Source of the DNA: an uncultured Lachnospiraceae bacterium
GTDB taxonomy: Bacteria > Bacillota_A > Clostridia > Lachnospirales > Lachnospiraceae
Direction: 5' to 3'
Assembly (NCBI GenBank): GCA_947302185.1
Contig: CAMYVI010000097.1
Location: 1-8,858, forward strand
DNA length: 8,858 nucleotides
Of the stretch, positions 1 through 5,655 are shown in pieces (position 1 is the first letter of the stretch; every line of letters starts with the position of its first letter). The notes beneath the pieces are model-generated. The model was not told the DNA's origin, made no database searches, and saw only the letters and a program-made list of their open reading frames with translations. A program made the translations under genes and the position numbers.

Positions 1-124
1 AAATTTCGCACTGGTTCTTTACACTGCTTTCGCGTAAAGAAACAGCGCGGTTCATATAGCCGCGCACGATTATGGCCGTTCCGATCGCACACGGAATAAT
101 TCCGATCAGAATCAAAATGACCAT
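1..124 (-). CDS. Sensor histidine kinase, N-terminal fragment (cut by window edge)
   Basis: Only the first 41 or so codons are present; the frame is open to the window edge. From the ATG at 124-122 the peptide starts MVILILIGIIPC and continues through a hydrophobic segment of about 19 residues, then a polar stretch rich in Arg, Ser and Glu. That pattern fits the first membrane helix and the start of an extracytoplasmic sensor loop. Position directly after an OmpR-type response regulator is the standard layout of a two-component pair, so a membrane histidine kinase is the likely product; no kinase domain is visible. The frame is also open upstream to a TAG at 193-191 and encodes a basic stretch (KIRFNFIKSLRFR) just before the ATG. 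That stretch looks like a genuine cytoplasmic N-terminus, but no ATG, GTG or TTG precedes it. The real start may therefore be a rare codon such as ATA at 163 or ATT at 187 or 184, overlapping the regulator's stop. Confidence 0.6.
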   Translation of the reverse strand, partial: MVILILIGIIPCAIGTAIIVRGYMNRAVSLRESSVKNQCEI

Positions 125-170
125 AATCCTGAAGCGCAGGCTCTTTATAAAATTAAATCTTATTTTTTCG

Positions 171-860
171 TCAGCTCTGGAAATAATATCCTACACCCCA
201 CTTCGTATGTACGAATTTCGGATCACTCGGATTCTCTTCGATTTTTTCTCGCAGACGTCTGATGTGAACATCAACCGTGCGCACGTCGCCCGGATACTCA
301 TAACCCCAAACAATATTCAGCAGATTTTCACGGCTGTAGACCTTGTTCGGATTAAAAACAAGCAGCTCGAGCACATCGAATTCCTTGGCAGTGAGATAGA
401 CTTCCTTGTCGTGGACATATACCCTGCGGCTCTCACAGTCCATGCGAAGACCGGCAACTTCTATAGTCCTTGCCCTCTCCTTCTCATCCCCGGTCTTCTT
501 GGATCTCCGGAGAATCGCCTTGATGCGCGCTTTCACCTCAAGAATGTTAAAGGGTTTCGTAATATAATCGTCTGCGCCGTATTCCAGACCCAGAATCTTA
601 TCCATATCCTCACCCTTGGCCGTCAGCATTATGATAGGGACAGAAGAGAAATCCCTGATCTGCTGGCATACTTCAAGTCCCGAAATCTTCGGGAGCATAA
701 GATCTAACAGAATGATATCATATTCCGTCTGTTTCGCGAATTCGAGCGCTTCCTCTCCGTCATAAGCACATGTAACATCATATCCGTCCTGCTCAAGTGA
801 AAATCGAATACCTTTGACGATCAGTTTTTCATCATCAACTACCAGTACCTTTTTTGCCAT
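171..860 (-). CDS. OmpR/PhoB-family response regulator (WalR/VicR-like)
   Basis: DNA-binding response regulator of 229 residues, the usual length of the family. Residues 1-120 form a receiver domain with the acidic pair D9-D10, phospho-acceptor D53 (in ILLDLMLP), T80 and K102 (in YITKPFN). Residues from about 131 to 229 form a winged-helix DNA-binding domain (EFDVLELL, then VDVHIRRLREKIE and VHTKWGVGYYF). The cognate kinase should phosphorylate D53, after which the dimer binds direct repeats at target promoters. The start is supported by a GAGGAG site 7 bases upstream of the ATG. It lies 51 bases downstream of comEA with no clear promoter between, and overlaps or closely abuts the kinase frame. 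The receiver resembles WalR/VicR proteins of clostridia, but it cannot be told apart from other PhoB-like regulators here, so no symbol is given. The stimulus and the target genes are unknown. Confidence 0.93.
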   Translation of the reverse strand: MAKKVLVVDDEKLIVKGIRFSLEQDGYDVTCAYDGEEALEFAKQTEYDIILLDLMLPKISGLEVCQQIRDFSSVPIIMLTAKGEDMDKILGLEYGADDYITKPFNILEVKARIKAILRRSKKTGDEKERARTIEVAGLRMDCESRRVYVHDKEVYLTAKEFDVLELLVFNPNKVYSRENLLNIVWGYEYPGDVRTVDVHIRRLREKIEENPSDPKFVHTKWGVGYYFQS

Positions 861-877
861 CTATTTCTCCTCATCTG

Positions 878-911
878 AAAATCGGTTCCGCCGGTCTCGA
901 ATTCCGGTTTT
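878..911 (-). other. Imperfect hairpin between comEA and the response regulator
   Basis: Directly after the comEA stop the transcript reads AAAACCGG, an 18-base loop, then CCGATTTT. The arms pair with one mismatch, and CCGG inside can pair with a second CCGG. It ends in only four U residues, so it may be a weak terminator or processing site that lowers expression of the regulator relative to comEA. Evidence is limited to the base pairing. Confidence 0.25.
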
Positions 912-1724
912 CTACCCGACCGTTATGTCATTTTTAATATTATTGAACAGCGCGTTCTTGATTCCGTTAACTTTCATAATATCCTCAATGGATTCAAACG
1001 CACCGTTCGTCTCTCTGTACAGTATAATCGCCTCAGCCCTGGACTGTCCGATTCCGGAAAGAGTCTGCAGCGTCTCGGAATCAGCTGTATTAATGTTAAC
1101 CTTACCTTCCGCATCGATACCGGGATCTGCCGCACCGCCCGGCTGCCGGTTCCCGTCATAGTCCGAAGCGTTTCCCGGAATTCCTTCCCCCGGAAACGTG
1201 CCCGGACTGCTCCCGGCAAATTGCGGAGACTGTCCCTCTGTCTCTTCGCGTGTCGGCACATAAATCTGTTCACCGTCCGAAAGGATCCGCGCCTTATTAA
1301 TGAAACGTTCGTCGGCGTCGCTGCGCAGCCCGCCTGCGCGGTCGATCGCCTCAAAGACCCTGGAACCCTCGGCAAGGCTGACGACGCCGGGAGAATTCAC
1401 AGCCCCGCAGACATCCACATATATCACGCCGGTTATAGTTTCAGCCGGTTCACGTCTGTCGCTGTCTGCGGCCTTATCGGCATATGAAGATTCTGTGCGC
1501 CTGCCGGTCCCGCTATTCTCGTTCTCATTCTCGAAATCCGCAGCGCTGACCGGCTTTTCCTTCTGCCCGGGAGACTCATCGCTCCCGTCCGTCAGCACAG
1601 ATGACCCGCTTTGCCGATTGTTCCCGTTGACCATTTCGACAGTCTGTCCCTTCGCCGCACAGCCGCCAATTAGAATAAAAACCATGACGCATAATGCCAT
1701 GGAATTTCTGAAATTACAAAACAT
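912..1724 (-). CDS. comEA: ComEA-family DNA-binding lipoprotein (SLBB + helix-hairpin-helix)
   Basis: Product of 270 residues. Residues 1-21 are a signal peptide with a hydrophobic core (ALCVMVFILIGG) and a lipobox ending at C22, so the protein should be lipid-anchored outside the membrane. Residues 23-98 are a low-complexity, polar, Asn/Ser/Glu-rich linker. Residues 100-158 are an SLBB domain (VDVCGAVNSPGVV, then EAIDRAGGL and QIYVPT). Residues 207-270 are the ComEA helix-hairpin-helix module (VNINTADSETLQTLSGIGQSR, where GIG is the DNA-backbone hairpin). ComEA proteins bind double-stranded DNA during transformation. No comEC or comEB is adjacent, so a role in DNA uptake here is inferred from the family only. 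A GGAGG site 6 bases before the ATG supports this start over the internal Met9. The lipobox differs from the plain N-terminal anchor of the classical Bacillus protein. Confidence 0.9.
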   Translation of the reverse strand: MFCNFRNSMALCVMVFILIGGCAAKGQTVEMVNGNNRQSGSSVLTDGSDESPGQKEKPVSAADFENENENSGTGRRTESSYADKAADSDRREPAETITGVIYVDVCGAVNSPGVVSLAEGSRVFEAIDRAGGLRSDADERFINKARILSDGEQIYVPTREETEGQSPQFAGSSPGTFPGEGIPGNASDYDGNRQPGGAADPGIDAEGKVNINTADSETLQTLSGIGQSRAEAIILYRETNGAFESIEDIMKVNGIKNALFNNIKNDITVG

Positions 1725-1768
1725 CGTGCACCTCCGAAGATATAGTTATGTCTCCGACCGTGCACGAT
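1723..1768. repeat. 9-bp inverted repeat spanning the comEA leader and start codon
   Basis: ATCGTGCAC at 1723-1731 and its exact reverse complement GTGCACGAT at 1760-1768 flank 28 bases. The right copy falls on the predicted transcription start, and the left copy covers the bases between the ribosome binding site and the first two bases of the ATG. Each arm also abuts a CTCCGA hexamer on its inner side (1732-1737, and 1752-1757 two bases in). It could be a protein operator, or an RNA hairpin hiding the start codon if transcription begins upstream of 1768. Confidence 0.45.
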
Positions 1769-1771
1769 ACT

Positions 1772-1800
1772 ATTGTAACGAAATAATTATTCCTTGACAA
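1772..1800 (-). promoter_or_regulatory. Sigma-A type promoter of comEA
   Basis: On the minus strand a -35 TTGTCA (1800-1795) and a -10 TACAAT (1777-1772) are separated by exactly 17 bases. Transcription would start near 1765, giving a leader of about 40 bases before the comEA ATG. The -35 lies inside the perfect dyad TTGACAAGTCAA (1794-1805), which could be an operator. Confidence 0.7.
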
Positions 1801-1831
1801 GTCAAAGTTTGCTGCCTGTGCGGCTGCCTTT

Positions 1832-3025
1832 TCAGATACAGTCTTCCAGAATACTTATGGCCTCATCCACATCCGCTTCACTGATTACGAGCGGCGGAAC
1901 GAAACGAAGAACATTATTGCCGGCACTAATGATCAGGAGCCCTTTCTCAAGAGCCTTGCCCGTGATCGTTCCCACCGGACACTCCGGCGCAAACTCCAGC
2001 CCCCGGATAAGTCCGAGACCTCTGTGCGCAGCTACCTTATCTGCATGACGCGCCGCAAATGCATCAAGTTCATCCGAAAGATATTTTCCCATTGACTCCG
2101 CATGAGCGACTATGTCATTTTCCCTGAACAGTTTAAAGACGGCGTCAACCGCCGAGCACACGAACGGATTTCCTCCGTATGTTGTGCCGTGATCCCCCGG
2201 TACGAGCGAGCTCATAGCCGCTTTTTCGTTCAGAACGAACGCCCCCACCGGTACGCCGCAGCCGAGAGCCTTGGCGCAGGTCATGATGTCCGGCATGATG
2301 CCATAGTGCTCATAAGCCCAGGTCCTGCCGGTACGTCCCATACCGCACTGGATCTCATCGAGAATGAGAAGAATATCCTTCTCGTCACAAATCTTTCGGA
2401 CCTCGCGTAAGAATTCCGGATCGGCAGGATAAATGCCTCCTTCGCCCTGGACAGTCTCCATGATGATCGCACATGTAGAATCATTGACAAGGTCTTTTAC
2501 ACTCTCGATATTGTTGAACTCGGCAAATACTACGCCTCCCATGAGCGGCTTGAAGGGATCCTGATAATGTGCGTTGCCTGTGACGGAAAGCGCTCCGACT
2601 GAGCGGCCGTGGAAGGAACTCTTCATTGCGATGATTTCGTGATCATTCTTTTTGTCCTTAAGCCACGCATACTTTCTTGCAGACTTGATGGCGCCTTCAA
2701 TTGCCTCTGCTCCGCTGTTCGTAAAGAATACCTTTGAGAGACCCGAAGATTCCACAAGAGCCTTTGCGGCGAGCGCAAGCGGCTCATGATAATAGAGATT
2801 GGATGTGTGCAGGACCTTGTCGATCTGTCCTTTCAGGGCATCATCATATCCGGGGTAGTGATATCCCAGGGCATAAACTGCGATGCCTGCCATAAAATCA
2901 AGATATTCCTTTCCTTCTGCGTCCCATACGCGTACGCCTTCTCCCCGCTCGATAGCGATAGGAAATCGATTATATGTGTGGAGAACGTTCTCATCAACGG
3001 TCTTCATGATTTCATTCTGTGTCAT
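1832..3025 (-). CDS. argD: Acetylornithine aminotransferase
   Basis: PLP-dependent class III aminotransferase of 397 residues, the normal ArgD length. It converts N-acetylglutamate 5-semialdehyde plus glutamate to N2-acetylornithine plus 2-oxoglutarate, the fourth step of ornithine synthesis, in the cytoplasm. Visible signatures are the phosphate-binding FFTNSGAEAIEGAIK (100-114), SSFHGRS (136-142), METVQGEGG (189-197), the cofactor aspartate D223 in LILDEIQCGMGRTG, and the Schiff-base lysine K252 in TCAKALGCGVPVGAF. The fold and motifs also fit other ornithine or succinylornithine aminotransferases, but its place after argJ and argB decides for ArgD. An AGGTG site about 7 bases before the ATG supports the start. 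It is third in the leftward argJ-argB-argD order, but an unusually structured 130-base gap precedes it, so its expression may be set separately from argB. No convincing U-tailed terminator follows it. Confidence 0.96.
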   Translation of the reverse strand: MTQNEIMKTVDENVLHTYNRFPIAIERGEGVRVWDAEGKEYLDFMAGIAVYALGYHYPGYDDALKGQIDKVLHTSNLYYHEPLALAAKALVESSGLSKVFFTNSGAEAIEGAIKSARKYAWLKDKKNDHEIIAMKSSFHGRSVGALSVTGNAHYQDPFKPLMGGVVFAEFNNIESVKDLVNDSTCAIIMETVQGEGGIYPADPEFLREVRKICDEKDILLILDEIQCGMGRTGRTWAYEHYGIMPDIMTCAKALGCGVPVGAFVLNEKAAMSSLVPGDHGTTYGGNPFVCSAVDAVFKLFRENDIVAHAESMGKYLSDELDAFAARHADKVAAHRGLGLIRGLEFAPECPVGTITGKALEKGLLIISAGNNVLRFVPPLVISEADVDEAISILEDCI

Positions 3026-3091
3026 TTGTGCACCTGCCTGTCCTTCCTTTAGCCTGTCGGATAGTGTTCCGATAGTATATTCCGTTCCGAT

Positions 3092-3111
3092 AAAAGGCCG
3101 ATTTATCGGCC
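3092..3111 (-). terminator. Terminator-like hairpin between argB and argD
   Basis: In the leftward transcript GGCCGAT and ATCGGCC form a perfect 7-bp stem closed over AA (in practice 6 bp with a UAAA loop), followed at once by UUUU. This is short but has the layout of an intrinsic terminator. Its left arm plus loop (CCGATAA, 3109-3103) can instead pair with the following UUAUCGG (3093-3087), so the terminator may be conditional. Confidence 0.45.
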
Positions 3112-3119
3112 GTAATTCG

Positions 3120-3150
3120 ATTATCGGGCTCGCGTTGCAGTTCCGATAAT
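3120..3150 (-). promoter_or_regulatory. Hairpin upstream of the argB-argD terminator (possible attenuator partner)
   Basis: In the leftward transcript AUUAUCGG (3150-3143), overlapping the sequence just past the argB stop, pairs perfectly with CCGAUAAU (3127-3120) over a 15-base loop. The same CCGAUAA/UUAUCGG sequence family recurs in the terminator-like hairpin downstream, so several alternative foldings exist. Confidence 0.4.
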
Positions 3151-3155
3151 GTAAG

Positions 3156-4067
3156 TTACCGATTCAATTCATGATAATATCTGCTGTTGTCATGATCGAT
3201 TATCGCAGTTCCGATACCCCGATTCGTAAAGAACTCGAGCAGGAGTGAATGCTCCACTCTTCCGTCGAGGATATGAACTCTTGATACTCCCTGTTCGATA
3301 GCGGCAATACAGTTCTGCAATTTGGGAAGCATACCGCCGCCGGCATTTCCCGCCTCAATAAAATCTTTCGTCTCATCGACAGTAAGCTCCGAAATGAGAG
3401 TTGACGGATCATGCGGATCTCTGTACACGCCCTCGATGTCCGACAGGAAAACCAGTTTGTTGGCCTTCTCGGCTGTCGCGATTGCACATGCCGCATCATC
3501 CGCATTCACATTGTAGGATTTAAAATCCTCCTCTCCCATACCGATCGGACAGATAACGGGAACAAAATCCTGATCGAGCAGGGTATCGATCAGAGCTGTG
3601 TTGACTCTGGTAACTTCCCCTACAAACCCGATATCCTGTCCGCCGGGCAGCTCTTTTTTCTTCACGAGCATGGTGGCTCCGTCCTTACCTGAGATTCCGC
3701 AGGCTTTCACCCCGTTCTCTTCCATATACTGGACGAGGCCCTTGTTCACGCGGTTCAGGACCATTTCCGCAATCTCCATCGTCTTGGCATCCGTGACGCG
3801 AAGACCGTTCACGAATTCCGGAGTCTTGCCGGAGAGCTTTACCCATTTGCTGATTTCCTTACCTCCGCCGTGAACAATGATCGGTTTCATTCCGATCAGT
3901 TTCAGAAGCGCCACATCCGTGATGACACTTTTCTTAAGGACGGAATCCGTCATGGCGGAGCCGCCGTATTTTACTACTATTTTCTTACCGCTGAACTCGC
4001 GGATGTAGGGAAGGGCCTCAATGAGGACATTTGCCTTCTCGATCCATAAATCCATATTTCCGGCCAT
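3156..4067 (-). CDS. argB: Acetylglutamate kinase (arginine-sensitive type)
   Basis: Amino acid kinase of 303 residues that phosphorylates N-acetylglutamate with ATP, usually the arginine-inhibited step in organisms that recycle acetyl groups through ArgJ. Motifs: [11 protein letters not shown] (29-39, K33 for phosphoryl transfer), [10 protein letters not shown] (63-72), the substrate site GLRVTD (88-93), YNVNADDAA (185-193), FLSDIEGVY (207-215) and GGMLPKL (244-250). The amino-terminal helix ahead of the kinase core ([19 protein letters not shown]) and the C-terminal [19 protein letters not shown] are marks of the hexameric, feedback-inhibited class and are missing from the short E. coli type. 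The start at 4067 is chosen because AAAGGAG lies 6 bases upstream; the frame stays open 18 codons further, to 4121, without a comparable site. It sits 78 bases after argJ, and that gap contains a hairpin next to the ribosome binding site. The last codons overlap the GTTCCGATA repeat. Confidence 0.96.
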   Translation of the reverse strand: MAGNMDLWIEKANVLIEALPYIREFSGKKIVVKYGGSAMTDSVLKKSVITDVALLKLIGMKPIIVHGGGKEISKWVKLSGKTPEFVNGLRVTDAKTMEIAEMVLNRVNKGLVQYMEENGVKACGISGKDGATMLVKKKELPGGQDIGFVGEVTRVNTALIDTLLDQDFVPVICPIGMGEEDFKSYNVNADDAACAIATAEKANKLVFLSDIEGVYRDPHDPSTLISELTVDETKDFIEAGNAGGGMLPKLQNCIAAIEQGVSRVHILDGRVEHSLLLEFFTNRGIGTAIIDHDNSRYYHELNR

Positions 4068-4082
4068 ATCTATCTCCTTTAA

Positions 4083-4100
4083 GCCGCAATGGTATGCGGC
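4083..4100 (-). promoter_or_regulatory. Hairpin next to the argB ribosome binding site
   Basis: In the transcript GCCGCA, loop UACCAU, UGCGGC forms a perfect 6-bp stem ending three bases before the AAAGGAG of argB. A second small stem, GGGAA/UUCCC (4125-4121 with 4110-4106), lies just upstream. These may act as an RNA stability or translation element in the argJ-argB gap. There is no U tract, so termination is unlikely. Confidence 0.35.
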
Positions 4101-4145
4101 AATGCGGGAACACCGGAGCATTCCCGATTCTCATCGCTCTGCTGA

Positions 4146-5372
4146 TCAGGAGCGATAGTCTGCGTTAATATTCACATATTCATGTGTCAGGTCACATCCC
4201 CAGGCATCGGCCTCCGCCTCGCCCATCTTCATGTCGGCTGTCGCTCTTATTTCGTCACAGGAGAGGATTTCCGTTGCGAATTCCTCACTGTATCCCGTGG
4301 ACACGCCGTCTTTAAGTATCATGAGACTTCCTGCCGCGCTCTCAAAATAGAGATCGACTTTGTCCGGATCGAATTCCACGCCGGAATAGCCGAGCGCGCA
4401 CAGGATTCTTCCCCAGTTGGCGTCATGTCCTGCGATGGCGGCTTTTGTAAGAGTCGAAGACGCTACGGAACGGGCGAGCACGCGGGCATTCTCCTTTGTA
4501 TCCGCATGGATCACTCTGACCTCAAAGAGGCACGTTGCGCCTTCACCGTCTTTTGCCATTTTCTTTGCAAGTTTAGTGCATACCTCAAGCAGGCCTTCGC
4601 GGAAAGCGGAATAGTCCTCATCTTCGAACGTGATTTCTTTATTTCCGGCCAGCGCATTTGCCATCACCAGACAGGTATCATTGGTAGACGTATCTCCGTC
4701 GACAGATACCATATTGAACGTATCCGGAACAACGGACGAGAGCGCCTTCTGAAGCATCTCCTTCGAGATAGCTGCATCGGTCCCGATAAAAGCAAGCATT
4801 GTGCACATATTCGGATGAATCATTCCTGACCCTTTGCAGCAGCCGCCGATCACTGCTTCCGTGCCGTCCGAAAAAGTGACGGTTACAGCCGCCTCCTTGG
4901 GGACGGTATCAGTAGTCATGATTGCCCTTGCTGCCCGGGCTCCTCCTTCTATGCTGTCATCGAGACTGTCTTTCAGATTTGCGATTCCGGCCTTTATCTT
5001 ATCGATCGGAATCTGCTGTCCGATAACGCCTGTGGATGCCACAAGCACTGCATTTGCAGCTGTTCCCATTTCTTTCGCTGCCGTCTCAGCTGTCTCGCGG
5101 CAGTAACGCAGGCCTTCCTCGCCGGTGCATGCGTTTGCCACGCCGGAATTCACGACAATGACCCGGGCCTCATGACCGGATCTTACCAGATCCCGGTCCC
5201 AGATGACAGGCGCGGCTTGCACGCGGTTCGTTGTAAATGTCCCTGCCACATGGCAAGGCATCTCGGAATATATCAGAGCCATATCGGCGCTACCGTTCTT
5301 TTTAATGCCGGCCGATCCGCCGGTCGCAGAAAAACCTTTCGCGGCTGTGATGCCGCCCTCTATTATCTTCAT
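4146..5372 (-). CDS. argJ: Glutamate N-acetyltransferase / ornithine acetyltransferase
   Basis: Ntn-hydrolase-like enzyme of 408 residues, typical ArgJ length. It moves the acetyl group from N-acetylornithine to glutamate, giving ornithine and N-acetylglutamate; some members also use acetyl-CoA, which cannot be decided here. The precursor cuts itself into two chains before the nucleophilic threonine, T191, in KGSGMIHPNMCTML. The oxyanion-hole pair is T114-G115 in VASTGVIG. The residue before the nucleophile is Cys190, where the commonly cited motif has Ala. The start at 5372 is supported by AGGAGG 7 bases upstream; the frame extends 24 codons further (to 5444) but would begin in the operator region. 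It is first in the leftward argJ-argB-argD order and argC, often the gene before it, is absent. ARG boxes over its promoter predict repression by ArgR plus arginine. Confidence 0.96.
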   Translation of the reverse strand: MKIIEGGITAAKGFSATGGSAGIKKNGSADMALIYSEMPCHVAGTFTTNRVQAAPVIWDRDLVRSGHEARVIVVNSGVANACTGEEGLRYCRETAETAAKEMGTAANAVLVASTGVIGQQIPIDKIKAGIANLKDSLDDSIEGGARAARAIMTTDTVPKEAAVTVTFSDGTEAVIGGCCKGSGMIHPNMCTMLAFIGTDAAISKEMLQKALSSVVPDTFNMVSVDGDTSTNDTCLVMANALAGNKEITFEDEDYSAFREGLLEVCTKLAKKMAKDGEGATCLFEVRVIHADTKENARVLARSVASSTLTKAAIAGHDANWGRILCALGYSGVEFDPDKVDLYFESAAGSLMILKDGVSTGYSEEFATEILSCDEIRATADMKMGEAEADAWGCDLTHEYVNINADYRS

Positions 5373-5437
5373 AGCTGTTCCTCCTGTTCTTTCTGATACA
5401 TAATAGACCATTCGTGCATAAATGTAAACCGTTTTGT

Positions 5438-5455
5438 TATGCATAATTATACATT
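5438..5455. promoter_or_regulatory. ARG box 1 (ArgR/AhrC operator)
   Basis: TATGCATAATTATACATT matches the ARG box consensus WNTGAATWWWWATTCANW except for one base in each half (TGCAT and ATACA), keeping the dyad. It covers the perfect TATAAT -10 of the argJ promoter, so a bound repressor would block RNA polymerase. Confidence 0.7.
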
Positions 5456-5474
5456 TTTCATGAATATTTATTCA
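5446..5474 (-). promoter_or_regulatory. argJBD promoter
   Basis: A perfect minus-strand TATAAT (5451-5446) is preceded, 17 bases upstream, by a weak -35 TGAATA (5474-5469). Transcription would begin near 5439, giving a leader of about 66 bases. Both elements are buried in the two ARG boxes. The poor -35 is the main doubt. Confidence 0.6.
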
Positions 5475-5476
5475 CC
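5459..5476. promoter_or_regulatory. ARG box 2 (ArgR/AhrC operator, perfect core)
   Basis: CATGAATATTTATTCACC contains the exact palindromic core TGAAT-ATTT-ATTCA (5461-5474). It is 3 bp from box 1, giving 21 bp centre to centre, two helical turns, which is the spacing known for paired boxes bound by one ArgR hexamer in E. coli. It overlaps the presumed -35 region of argJ and lies about 35 bp upstream of the argG -35. Confidence 0.82.
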
Positions 5477-5510
5477 TTTGCGTGTTCTATCAACTTTTAC
5501 AAATTAAGTG

Positions 5511-5539
5511 TTGCATATTTTTTGCATACGTTGTATATT
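5511..5539 (+). promoter_or_regulatory. argG promoter
   Basis: TTGCAT (5511-5516), 17-base spacer, TATATT (5534-5539) on the plus strand. Transcription would begin near 5546 and give a leader of about 110 bases. The heptamer TTGCATA occurs twice here, 11 bp apart (5511-5517 and 5522-5528), one helical turn, and contains the TGCAT half-site seen in ARG box 1. A further weak ArgR contact over the argG promoter is therefore possible. Confidence 0.65.
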
Positions 5540-5545
5540 CGTAGC

Positions 5546-5640
5546 TGTCAGCAGCAGACGGAGGTCGGCAGCGGCCGCCGGCTGTCTCTGATAGGACACA
5601 CGCATCCACCCGCTTCTTGTGCGGTTATGATCTCATTTTC
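5546..5640 (+). promoter_or_regulatory. GC-rich argG leader with small hairpins
   Basis: The leader is far more GC-rich than the AT-rich promoter region before it, with GCGGCCGC near 5570. It can form GCAGC/GCUGU around a GC-rich loop, alternatives using CGGC/GCCG, and CCGC-UUCUUGU-GCGG (5610-5624). No run of arginine codons, T-box sequence or U-tailed terminator is present, so I see structure but no recognised riboswitch or attenuator. Confidence 0.3.
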
Positions 5641-5655
5641 AGGAGGAAACAAAAT

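Larger units (their letters stand above)
3066..3216. repeat. Four copies of GTTCCGATA across the argB end and argB-argD gap
   Basis: The nonamer GTTCCGATA occurs at 3066-3074, 3084-3092, 3140-3148 and 3208-3216. The last copy is inside argB (codons for Gly-Ile-Gly-Thr near the C-terminus). The two right-hand copies share a longer 12-mer, GCAGTTCCGATA (3137-3148 and 3205-3216). Each of these has CGATTATCG on its left (3118-3126 and 3197-3205), as if the argB tail had been partly duplicated with about ten extra bases inserted. Confidence 0.6.

Noticed and set aside
72..707. Plus-strand open frame of 211 codons opposite the response regulator
   Set aside because: Shadow of a gene with intact receiver and winged-helix domains; no ribosome binding site and no recognisable domain.
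1811..1829. GCTGCC repeated after argD, considered as a terminator stem
   Set aside because: The two copies are direct, not inverted, repeats and no U tract follows on the minus strand.
3026..3216. CRISPR array in the argB-argD repeats
   Set aside because: The repeat unit is only 9-12 bases, the spacing is irregular (18, 56 and 68) and one copy is inside a gene.
4182..4829. Plus-strand open frame of 215 codons opposite argJ
   Set aside because: Antisense shadow of ArgJ without a plausible start signal or domain.
5546..5655. Arginine-responsive leader peptide or T-box in front of argG
   Set aside because: No short frame with arginine codons, no T-box sequence and no U-tailed terminator; only generic GC-rich stems.
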